From positions 1 to 5,292 of the forward strand of contig JBKHBQ010000269.1 of NCBI GenBank assembly GCA_046542305.1: 5,292 bases of DNA, in the 5' to 3' direction. The DNA is from JBKHBQ01 sp046542305. Its GTDB lineage: Bacteria > Bacteroidota > Bacteroidia > Bacteroidales > 4484-276. Position numbers and translations under genes: made by a program. Below, one piece after another: positions 1-5,292 of this stretch. Each line of letters begins with the position of its first letter. The stretch's first letter is position 1. The notes beneath the pieces were generated by a model. That model searched no databases. It saw nothing but the letters and a program-made list of their open reading frames with translations, and was not told the DNA's origin.

Positions 1-509
1 TTCTGGTTGATAAGGAGGACCGGCCGCTGGGCGAAATGGAAAAAATGGAAGCGCATCAAAAGGCCCTGCTTCACCGTGCGTTTTCAATTTTTGTATTCAA
101 CGACAAGAACGAACTGCTGCTGCAACAGCGTGCCGCAGAAAAATATCATTCGCCCGGGCTATGGACCAACACCTGCTGCAGCCATCCACGCCCCGGTGAG
201 GACCTATTGTTTGCCGGCCACAGAAGACTGGTTGAAGAAATGGGTTTCGACTGTGAATTGAACAAGATCTTCGATTTCATCTACATAGCAGAACTCGACC
301 ACGGACTGACCGAACACGAATTCGACCATGTGCTTTTCGGCAGGTATAATAACAATCCCGTGATCAATCCCGATGAGGTAGCTACCTTTAAATGGATGGA
401 CATGCAGGACATTGCCGACGACATGAAGGCCGCTCCCGAAAAATATACCGTATGGTTCAGAATTGCCTTCGACAGGGTATTCGATTACCTGAAAGGGCAA
501 AACGCGTAA
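1..509 (+). CDS. idi: Isopentenyl-diphosphate delta-isomerase, type I (5'-truncated by the window edge)
   Basis: Cytosolic Nudix-superfamily enzyme that interconverts IPP and DMAPP, the starter units for isoprenoids and carotenoids. The reading frame is open from base 3 (LVDKEDRPLGEMEKMEAHQ...), so the true start lies a few codons upstream. The ATG at 36 is internal, because the preceding residues match the family's N-terminal strand. About 168 residues are visible against a usual 170-180. Numbering from Met36, the metal-binding histidines are H7 and H13 (in AHQKALLHRAF), the catalytic cysteine is C48 with H50 in WTNTCCSHP, and the catalytic/metal glutamates are E93 and E95 in TEHEFDH. A Nudix-like helix RRLVEEMGF is at 63-71. 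These correspond to H25, H32, C67, H69, E114 and E116 of E. coli Idi. All key residues are present, so the enzyme should be active. It lies directly upstream of crtZ, which suggests a carotenoid-biosynthesis context. Confidence 0.95.
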   Translation, partial: LVDKEDRPLGEMEKMEAHQKALLHRAFSIFVFNDKNELLLQQRAAEKYHSPGLWTNTCCSHPRPGEDLLFAGHRRLVEEMGFDCELNKIFDFIYIAELDHGLTEHEFDHVLFGRYNNNPVINPDEVATFKWMDMQDIADDMKAAPEKYTVWFRIAFDRVFDYLKGQNA

Positions 510-635
510 AACTTACTGATCCTTCAGCAACTGCACTAACTCCTTCCGTAAATTCCACACTAAACAAAGCAGTGAAAAATCTGTTTATGTTGTATTAATA
601 AATGATAAACGTTAAACAAAATTTTAGACAAAAAT
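510..635 (+). promoter_or_regulatory. AT-rich idi-crtZ intergenic leader, possible promoter region
   Basis: The 126-base spacer is markedly more AT-rich than the flanking genes, especially from about 550 to 635. That is long enough for a separate crtZ promoter or for mRNA processing. I see no convincing Bacteroidota -33/-7 pair (TTG and TAnnTTTG), no strong GC-rich hairpin with a T-run, and no Shine-Dalgarno sequence before the crtZ ATG. The call rests on composition and position only. Read-through from idi is equally possible. Confidence 0.3.
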
Positions 636-1109
636 ATGAGCTGGTATTTTGCAATTCTGATCGTAATGGGCGCTTTCGTTTTCATGGAATTCATGGCCTG
701 GTTCACACATAAATATGTGATGCATGGTTTTTTGTGGGTACTTCACAAGGATCATCATTACCGCGATGGACGCAAATGGGAATGGAACGACGTGTTTGCC
801 GTGATATTTGCCATCCCCAGCATCGTGCTGATATACTACGGCGTGCCATCGTTCGATTACCGCTTCTGGACCGGCATTGGCATTTTGCTTTATGGCATTG
901 CCTATTTTCTGTTTCACGATGTGTATGTGCATCGCAGGATCAAAATGATGGGCGGGTTCAGTAACCGTTACCTCGACGCCACCGTACGGGCACACCTCGA
1001 CCACCACGGACCCAAATTTTACGGCAATTATGGTTTTCTTTTTGCGCCGGTTAAGTACTACATCGAAGAATATTCGAAAGACAAAAAAAAGGAAAGGGCC
1101 GCCGGCTGA
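636..1109 (+). CDS. crtZ: Beta-carotene hydroxylase, membrane di-iron (CrtZ type)
   Basis: Integral membrane non-heme di-iron hydroxylase of the fatty acid hydroxylase/sterol desaturase superfamily. CrtZ enzymes add 3-hydroxyl groups to beta-ionone rings, turning beta-carotene into cryptoxanthin and zeaxanthin. At 157 residues it fits the short bacterial CrtZ class. The four histidine clusters expected for the iron ligands are all visible: H25-x4-H30 (HKYVMH), H37-x2-HH41 (HKDHH), H94-x4-H99 (HDVYVH) and H120-x2-HH124 (HLDHH). Hydrophobic segments lie at about 2-22, 53-69 and 77-93. The C-terminus is lysine-rich and probably cytoplasmic. The ATG at 636 is preceded by an in-frame TAA at 606-608 with no other ATG between, so the start is secure, although no Shine-Dalgarno sequence is present. 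Its stop overlaps the photolyase ATG by one base, implying one transcript. The exact substrate (beta-carotene, or an echinenone-like or monocyclic carotenoid) cannot be read from the sequence. Confidence 0.93.
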   Translation: MSWYFAILIVMGAFVFMEFMAWFTHKYVMHGFLWVLHKDHHYRDGRKWEWNDVFAVIFAIPSIVLIYYGVPSFDYRFWTGIGILLYGIAYFLFHDVYVHRRIKMMGGFSNRYLDATVRAHLDHHGPKFYGNYGFLFAPVKYYIEEYSKDKKKERAAG

Positions 1110-2413
1110 TGGAAAAGCTTTCGCTCTTCTGGTTTCGCCGCGATTTGCGCCTTTACGACAACAGGGGATTATCCGAAGCCCTGGCCGCCTCCCGCAGGGT
1201 GATCTGCCTTTTTATTTACGACACCGACATCCTGAAAACGCTTACCCATAAAAGCGACGCGCGGTTATCCTTTATCACTGATCAGGTGTTACAGATCAAA
1301 AAGGAGCTTGAACGCAACGGCTCCACATTGTGGATCAGGTACGGTAAACCGGCGGAGCTGCTCGATAAGCTAACCGGAGAATTCGACTTTGAGGAGGTTT
1401 ATGCCAACCACGATTATGAGCCATACGCCCGTGATCGTGATGACGCCGTACAGCAAATGCTGAACCGCAAAGGCATAAATTTTCATACGTTCAAGGATCA
1501 GGTAGTTTTTGAAAAATCTGAAATTCTGAAAGACAACGGCGAACCTTACACGGTATTCACACCCTACATGAAAAAATGGCTGGCTTTGCTGCAGGAGAAA
1601 CATCTGCATGAATTCCCGTCGCATCATCACCTCAACCGCACAGCAAAAGCAAAACCTGCCCCCGATCCCGACCTTAAAAAAATTGGATTCGAATATGCAG
1701 GCGTTCAGGCGCCTCCGTCCGATCCCGATGATGAAATCATCAGGAACTACGACCGCACACGCGACTTTCCTGCCATCAACGGCACCACGCGCCTCGGTGT
1801 GCACCTTCGGTTTGGCACCGTGAGCATACGACGGCTGTTTAAAAAAGCGCAGAAGCTGAATGATGTATTTTTAAGTGAACTGATATGGCGCGAATTCTAC
1901 ATGATGATCCTCTGGCATTTTCCGTACGTAACCGGTCAGGCATTTAAACCCGCCTACGACAATATCCGCTGGATCAACAACGAAAAACATTTTAAAGCCT
2001 GGCAGGAGGGGCGAACCGGATTTCCGATCGTGGATGCCGGCATGAGGCAACTGAACCATGAAGGCTATATGCACAATCGTGTGCGGATGATCACCGCCAG
2101 TTTCCTTACCAAACACCTGCTTACCGACTGGCGTTGGGGTGAAGCATGGTTTGCCGGAAAGCTCCTCGATTACGAGCTTTCGTCGAACAATGGTGGCTGG
2201 CAATGGGCGGCAGGAAGCGGCTGCGATGCCGCCCCGTATTTCAGGGTGTTCAATCCGGCACTGCAAACCAAAAAATTTGACCCGAATCATGAATACATCA
2301 AAAGATGGATTCCTGAAATTAACTCGGATAAGTATCCGCAGCCAATCGTCGATCACAAATCAGCCAGGGAAAGGGCGCTGAAAGCATATAAACAAGGATT
2401 ATCACAATCGTAA
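1109..2413 (+). CDS. phr: Deoxyribodipyrimidine photolyase (class I, cryptochrome/photolyase family)
   Basis: Flavoprotein that uses blue/near-UV light to split UV-induced cyclobutane pyrimidine dimers. Residues 1 to about 130 form the alpha/beta antenna-binding domain (LFWFRRDLRLYDNRGL at the start). About 225-430 is the helical FAD-binding domain. Residues matching E. coli PhrB are present: E257, W260 and R261 in SELIWREF (E274/W277/R278), N323 and M327 in HNRVRM (N341/M345), and N360 next to the flavin (N378). The electron-transfer tryptophans W288, W341 and W364 correspond to W306/W359/W382, and W366 to W384. This full set favours a working CPD photolyase over a purely signalling cryptochrome, although photolyase-like cryptochromes cannot be excluded. 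The protein has 434 residues, shorter than the 472 of E. coli. Part of the difference is a shorter loop between RWIPEI and YPQPIVDHK near the C-terminus. The stop-start overlap TGATG with crtZ suggests translational coupling. Confidence 0.94.
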   Translation: MEKLSLFWFRRDLRLYDNRGLSEALAASRRVICLFIYDTDILKTLTHKSDARLSFITDQVLQIKKELERNGSTLWIRYGKPAELLDKLTGEFDFEEVYANHDYEPYARDRDDAVQQMLNRKGINFHTFKDQVVFEKSEILKDNGEPYTVFTPYMKKWLALLQEKHLHEFPSHHHLNRTAKAKPAPDPDLKKIGFEYAGVQAPPSDPDDEIIRNYDRTRDFPAINGTTRLGVHLRFGTVSIRRLFKKAQKLNDVFLSELIWREFYMMILWHFPYVTGQAFKPAYDNIRWINNEKHFKAWQEGRTGFPIVDAGMRQLNHEGYMHNRVRMITASFLTKHLLTDWRWGEAWFAGKLLDYELSSNNGGWQWAAGSGCDAAPYFRVFNPALQTKKFDPNHEYIKRWIPEINSDKYPQPIVDHKSARERALKAYKQGLSQS

Positions 2414-2434
2414 AACATCAAAAACATTATTTTC

Positions 2435-2893
2435 ATGAAAATCAAAACCGGATCAAAAATGCCGCATTTCACCTTAAAGGATCAGCACGGCAACACCTTC
2501 GACAGCAACGAAAAAACCGGCCAAAAGAATCTTGTGGTTTATTTCTATCCAAAGGATGATACGCCCGGCTGCACGAAGGAAGCCTGCAGCTTTCGCGACC
2601 AGTTCGGGGATTTTACCGATCTGGGTGCAGAGGTGGTGGGCATCAGCGCCGACAGCGTGGCGTCGCATAAACGTTTCGCCGAAAAGCACCGCCTGCCTTT
2701 CCGCCTGCTCAGCGATCCGGGAAACAAAGTGAGGAAGCAATTCGGTGTGCCCACAGATTTTCTGGGATTATTACCCGGCCGCGTCACCTATATCATCGAC
2801 AAGCAGGGCGTTGTACAGCATATTTTTAAATCGCAGTTCAATGCCGAAAAGCATGTGGATGAAGCCCGTGGAATCCTGAAAAAGCTTTCCTGA
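2435..2893 (+). CDS. bcp: Thioredoxin-dependent thiol peroxidase, Bcp/PrxQ-type peroxiredoxin
   Basis: Soluble peroxiredoxin that reduces hydrogen peroxide and organic hydroperoxides with electrons from thioredoxin. The 152 residues match the usual Bcp/PrxQ size of about 150-157. The active-site stretch YPKDDTPGCTKEACSF holds the peroxidatic cysteine C46 in a T-x-x-C motif (T43) and a second cysteine, C51, five residues on. This is the C-x4-C arrangement of atypical 2-Cys Bcp enzymes. R116 in LLPGRVTYII is the likely conserved active-site arginine. The N-terminus (KTGSKMPHFTLKDQHG) is a standard start for the family, which supports the ATG at 2435 over the later Met9. The gene starts only 21 bases after the photolyase stop with no terminator between, so it is probably co-transcribed with crtZ-phr. 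It would complement carotenoids in defence against photo-oxidative peroxides, which is an inference from position. Confidence 0.95.
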   Translation: MKIKTGSKMPHFTLKDQHGNTFDSNEKTGQKNLVVYFYPKDDTPGCTKEACSFRDQFGDFTDLGAEVVGISADSVASHKRFAEKHRLPFRLLSDPGNKVRKQFGVPTDFLGLLPGRVTYIIDKQGVVQHIFKSQFNAEKHVDEARGILKKLS

Positions 2894-3005
2894 GAAAAAA
2901 GCAGGTGACAAATCCGGCTGAATTTTTAAACGGATGTTTATCATCTAAATAGTGGGAATTTATATAAAGAATTCCGACATTTGTAAAAAAAATGAGTTAA
3001 CAAGC

Positions 3006-3920
3006 ATGAGAATCGTAATTTTTGGAGCCACCGGTTTTATTGGCAAACGTTTGTTTTCCTCGCTCGACAAGGAAGAGTACGATCTCACGGTAGTCAGCAG
3101 GGATGCCGAACATGCCCGCGAAAGCCTCGGCGAGCATGCCGAATTTGTGGAATGGGATGGCAGCAGTGAAGAGTCGGTGGATGAAATCGTGAAGGGCGCC
3201 TGGGCAGTGATCAATCTGGCAGGTGAAAGTCTTGCCGGAAAACTTTGGACAGATAAGCAAAAAGAAAAAATCCTTCACAGCCGGATCAACACCACCTCCA
3301 CCATCGTAAACTCCATCAACAGGCTCGAAAGCAAGCCGCACGTATACATTCAGGCTTCGGCTATCGGGTATTACGGTTCGCGCGGCAACCAAACCCTTCA
3401 CGAATCCGATCCGCCGGGCGAGGGATTTCTGGCAGAGGTGACCGCACGCTGGGAAGAGGCAGCCCGGGAGGTGGACAATAGCGTGAGGCTGGTTCTTTTG
3501 CGAACCGGCGTGGTGCTCGGACCGGGAGGCGGGGCCCTGCAGCCAATGGCCCGGCCTTTTAAATTCGGCTTCGGCGGACATATCGGATCGGGAAAGCAAT
3601 GGTTTTCGTGGATCCATCTCGACGACGAAGTGCGGGCCATTCAGTTTCTGCTCGAAAACCGCGAGGCCCACGGAGCATATAATCTTACCGCTCCCGACCC
3701 CGTGAAAATGAAGACCTTTGCCAAAGATCTGGCACGGGTTCTGAAAAGGCCTGCCTGGTTTCATGTTCCCGCATTTCTTATCCGGATGGTCATGGGACAA
3801 ATGGGAAAAGAACTGCTTTTGGTCAGCCAGAAGGTAAGTTCAGAAAAACTGCTGGAAGAAGGATTTAAATTCCAGTTCTCCGATTTGCGCATGGCCCTGA
3901 CCAATATTTATAATTCCTGA
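3006..3920 (+). CDS. TIGR01777 family (YfcH/SDR39U1-like) NAD(P)-binding epimerase-type protein
   Basis: Atypical extended short-chain dehydrogenase/reductase of the TIGR01777 family, which includes E. coli YfcH and human SDR39U1. No reaction is established for the family. The 304 residues begin with a Rossmann dinucleotide-binding motif (MRIVIFGATGFIG, G7-x2-G10-x2-G13). INLAG follows at 69-73, then the family-typical SAIGYYG (118-124; Y122/Y123 near the SDR tyrosine position), with no clear Y-x3-K lysine. LRTGVVLG is at 165-172 and GSGKQWFSWIHLDD at 194-207. The tail from about 250 matches a DUF1731-like C-terminal domain. The frame can be extended upstream to a GTG at 2952, but the added 18 residues are lysine/asparagine-rich and precede the canonical Rossmann start, so the ATG at 3006 is preferred. 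Older databases sometimes label such proteins cell-division inhibitor or sugar epimerase; neither is supported here. In some bacteria this family occurs near photolyase and light-response genes, which the present neighbourhood echoes. Confidence 0.9.
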   Translation: MRIVIFGATGFIGKRLFSSLDKEEYDLTVVSRDAEHARESLGEHAEFVEWDGSSEESVDEIVKGAWAVINLAGESLAGKLWTDKQKEKILHSRINTTSTIVNSINRLESKPHVYIQASAIGYYGSRGNQTLHESDPPGEGFLAEVTARWEEAAREVDNSVRLVLLRTGVVLGPGGGALQPMARPFKFGFGGHIGSGKQWFSWIHLDDEVRAIQFLLENREAHGAYNLTAPDPVKMKTFAKDLARVLKRPAWFHVPAFLIRMVMGQMGKELLLVSQKVSSEKLLEEGFKFQFSDLRMALTNIYNS

Positions 3921-3947
3921 CGGTAACCTGCCTTCTTCCCTGAAAAA

Positions 3948-4131
3948 TTGAACGTGGAGGAGGGTTATGAAATTCAGGAAACAGCTACCGCAATATCCCC
4001 ATCATCGCCCTATCAGGCATCGGCAATGCTGCAGATCCGTAAAAAGCAATGGATACCGGCATGAACGATCTTGTAACAAAACCCTTCCCGTGGAATTGTT
4101 CAACAAAATCCTGAGGCAGCTAAAACCGTGA
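3948..4131 (+). pseudogene. Decayed C-terminal fragment of a response-regulator receiver (REC) domain
   Basis: Three stretches in three frames line up in order with the second half of a CheY-like receiver domain. First, 3948-3980 reads LNVEEGYEIQE, resembling the MPVMDGYE loop after the phospho-acceptor. Second, 3971-4087 includes NSYRNIPIIALSG, the beta-4 strand with its conserved Ser/Thr, then after a TAA at 4040-4042 KAMDTGMNDLVTKPF, the beta-5 region with the conserved Lys of TKP. Third, 4087-4131 reads PVELFNKILRQLKP followed by TGA, matching helix 5. The TAA could come from a single GAA-to-TAA change in the usual REKA segment. The N-terminal half, with the acidic pocket and phospho-acceptor Asp, is missing because only 27 bases separate this stretch from the preceding gene. 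The fragment could derive from a hybrid histidine kinase or a stand-alone regulator. It cannot encode a working receiver. Confidence 0.8.
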
Positions 4132-4143
4132 AACCACATGTCT

Positions 4144-4165
4144 TTGTTTATTTTCTTATAAACAA
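4144..4165. repeat. Perfect 8-bp inverted repeat with 6-base loop
   Basis: TTGTTTAT at 4144-4151 and ATAAACAA at 4158-4165 are exact reverse complements separated by TTTCTT. A run of six T follows at 4173-4178. The stem is AT-rich, with one G-C pair, so it would be a weak intrinsic terminator for upstream transcription. It could instead be an operator for the receptor gene, whose ATG lies 77 bases downstream of the repeat. AT-rich DNA can produce such a palindrome by chance, so its role is uncertain. Confidence 0.45.
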
Positions 4166-4242
4166 GCGAAACTTTTTTGTTGATTGTTTGTTTAGGTTTT
4201 CAATTTAATTGCTAAACATAATTATTCTAACCAATTCAGGAT
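4166..4242 (+). promoter_or_regulatory. AT-rich leader, probable promoter region of the TonB-dependent receptor gene
   Basis: Strongly AT-rich, T-tract-containing DNA immediately upstream of the receptor ATG. A TAGGTTTT at 4193-4200 resembles the Bacteroidota -7 element TAnnTTTG at all but the last base. No TTG lies at the expected 19-21 base spacing; the nearest TTTG (4176-4179) is 13 bases away. The exact promoter is therefore not assigned. No Shine-Dalgarno sequence is present at a useful distance, as is common in this phylum. Confidence 0.35.
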
Positions 4243-5292
4243 ATGTGGATTTTGAAGCACCTTCCGGTGATGTTATTCGTGCTGGTATTTCAATTTGCCA
4301 ATGCGCAAAGCGGAAGGATTGAAGGCCGGGTTTACAATGCGAAGAACAACGAACCCCTGCCTTTTACCAACATTGTTATTTACGGTACAAGCATCGGCAC
4401 CACCTCCGATCTGGACGGCAAATTTTTGTTTACCGGCATCGAGCCGGGATTTGTAAAACTGGCCGCTACGGCAGTGGGTTTTGAAAAATATATTTCGGAA
4501 GATTTTCTGGTAACAAACGCCAAAACCTCCTACATAGAGCTTGCCATGCAGGAAACGTCAGTAGATCTGGAGGCGGTGGTGGTACGCGCCTCACCGTTTC
4601 AGCGCGACCAGGAAAGCCCGCTGTCATTACGCAGGCTGAATATTTCAGAGATTGAGCGTAATCCGGGATCGAACCGCGACATTTCCAAGGTGATTCAGTC
4701 GCTGCCGGGTGTAGCTATAACGCCTGCCCAGCGCAACGATGTGATTGTGCGCGGTGGTGGCCCCAGCGAAAATTCCTTTTACCTGGAAGGAGTGGAAATA
4801 CCCACCATCAACCATTTCTCCACGCAGGGAGCATCCGGTGGTCCTGTCGGGATTATCAACGTCGATTTTATCCGCGAAGTAAATTTCTATTCGGGCGCTT
4901 TTCCTGCCGACCGCGGAAATGCACTCAGTTCGGTGATCGATTTCAGAATGATCGACCCCAACCGCGACAAATGGAACTTCCGCGCCACACTTGGCGCCAC
5001 CGACCTGGGGCTGACCGTCAACGGTCCGCTCACTGAAAACTCGGGACTGATCTTCTCGGTTCGCCGCTCCTATCTGCAATTTCTTTTCGATGTCATCGGC
5101 CTGCCGTTCCTTCCTACTTACAACGACGCACAATTCAAGTACAAATGGAATATCGACGACAAGAACCAGTTTACACTTATCGGGCTGGGCGCCATCGACC
5201 AGAACAAGCTCAACCTCGGCATCGAAAATCCTACCGAGGATCAGCGGTATATCTTGGGATTCCTTCCGGTGAATAATCAATGGAGCTATACC
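4243..5292 (+). CDS. TonB-dependent outer-membrane receptor, N-terminal part (3'-truncated by the window edge)
   Basis: Outer-membrane transporter that would import a ligand using TonB/ExbBD energy. 350 codons are visible and the frame is open to the last base; a complete protein of this type is usually about 700-900 residues. Residues 1-21 form a Sec signal peptide (K5, H6, hydrophobic core LPVMLFVLVFQF, cleavage after ANA before Q22). About 24-104 is a carboxypeptidase-D-regulatory-like beta-sandwich (GRIEGRVYNAKNNEPLPFTN, then TTSDLDGKF at 53-61). LEAVVVRAS at 109-117 resembles a TonB-box/linker segment. The plug spans about 125-235, with DISKVIQSLPGV, DVIVRGGGPSENSFYLEGVE and FPADRGNALSSVIDF. 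Barrel strands begin at about 245. An in-frame TAA at 4228-4230 makes ATG 4243 the earliest start. It is not an evident SusC: no SusC signature region or susD partner is visible within the window. The ligand is unknown. It probably forms its own transcription unit. Confidence 0.93.
   Translation, partial: MWILKHLPVMLFVLVFQFANAQSGRIEGRVYNAKNNEPLPFTNIVIYGTSIGTTSDLDGKFLFTGIEPGFVKLAATAVGFEKYISEDFLVTNAKTSYIELAMQETSVDLEAVVVRASPFQRDQESPLSLRRLNISEIERNPGSNRDISKVIQSLPGVAITPAQRNDVIVRGGGPSENSFYLEGVEIPTINHFSTQGASGGPVGIINVDFIREVNFYSGAFPADRGNALSSVIDFRMIDPNRDKWNFRATLGATDLGLTVNGPLTENSGLIFSVRRSYLQFLFDVIGLPFLPTYNDAQFKYKWNIDDKNQFTLIGLGAIDQNKLNLGIENPTEDQRYILGFLPVNNQWSYT

Larger units (their letters stand above)
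3921..4242. other. 322-base stretch without an intact gene
   Basis: Two zones are visible. The first (about 3945-4131) has coding-like base composition and contains the remains of a receiver-domain gene, described separately. The second (about 4132-4242) is strongly AT-rich and holds a perfect inverted repeat and T-rich tracts before the TonB-dependent receptor, consistent with a promoter or leader. I see no tRNA-like cloverleaf, GC-rich terminator hairpin, transposase remnant or direct-repeat array. Confidence 0.7.

Noticed and set aside
36..509. Full-length isomerase gene starting at the ATG at 36
   Set aside because: The frame continues upstream to the window edge with LVDKEDRPLGE, matching the family's N-terminal strand, so the gene is cut by the window and this Met is internal.
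2912..2937. Short inverted repeat ATCCG...CGGAT after bcp as a possible terminator
   Set aside because: The stem has only five pairs with a large AT-rich loop and no following T-run, too weak to call.
2976..2983. GACATTTG resembling the Bacteroidota -7 element TAnnTTTG upstream of the SDR gene
   Set aside because: The first base of the conserved TA is wrong, and no TTG lies 19-21 bases upstream. The match is within chance for AT-rich DNA.
2952..3005. GTG-initiated N-terminal extension of 18 residues on the SDR-family protein
   Set aside because: The extension is polar and AT-rich and precedes a canonical Rossmann start (MRIVIFGATGFIG). Family members begin at the equivalent of the ATG at 3006.
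2997..3800. Long open frame of 267 codons on the minus strand
   Set aside because: It lies entirely antisense to the SDR gene, has no recognisable domain, and is a by-product of that gene's codon use.
3967..4131. A 54-codon ORF starting ATG, with GGAGG at 3956-3960 six bases upstream, looking like a small gene with a strong Shine-Dalgarno site
   Set aside because: Its first two thirds read as an arginine/histidine/cysteine-rich sequence with no family resemblance, while the same bases in a neighbouring frame give receiver-domain motifs. Only its last 14 residues (PVELFNKILRQLKP) are receiver-like. The GGAGGAGGG is explained as the EEG codons of the relic.
4645..5280. Open frame of 211 codons on the minus strand
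   Set aside because: It is antisense to the TonB-dependent receptor, whose signal peptide, regulatory domain and plug motifs show the + strand is the coding one.

Overview
The window looks like chromosomal DNA from a member of the Bacteroidota. The translation starts mostly lack Shine-Dalgarno sequences and sit in A/T-rich leaders. The photolyase and the TonB-dependent receptor (signal peptide, carboxypeptidase-regulatory-like domain, then plug) are of types typical of that phylum. Codon use is balanced to mildly GC-rich, while the intergenic DNA is AT-rich. No genus can be named from this evidence.

All genes lie on the + strand. From left to right: the 3' part of a type I isopentenyl-diphosphate isomerase gene (idi, start outside the window); a 126-base AT-rich gap; a beta-carotene hydroxylase of the histidine-motif membrane type (crtZ); a class I DNA photolyase/cryptochrome-family gene (phr) whose ATG overlaps the crtZ stop by one base; a Bcp-type peroxiredoxin (bcp) 21 bases further on; a 112-base gap; a TIGR01777/YfcH-like SDR-family protein; a 322-base stretch without an intact gene; and the first 350 codons of a TonB-dependent outer-membrane receptor that runs off the right edge.

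The first four genes make sense together as a light and photo-oxidative stress set. Idi supplies the DMAPP/IPP balance for carotenoid synthesis, CrtZ hydroxylates the carotenoid ring, Phr repairs UV damage using light, and Bcp removes hydroperoxides. The SDR protein has no established function, and its position suggests, without proving, a role in the same programme. The receptor is probably a separate transcription unit for uptake of an unknown ligand.

The most notable hidden item is in the apparently empty stretch after the SDR gene. Reading across frames, positions about 3948-4131 encode the C-terminal half of a response-regulator receiver domain, broken by an in-frame stop and two frame changes and lacking its N-terminal half. 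It is a decayed gene fragment. A Shine-Dalgarno-like GGAGG with a 54-codon ORF over the same bases is best explained as a by-product of this relic. I found no CRISPR array, RNA gene, insertion sequence or clearly new system.
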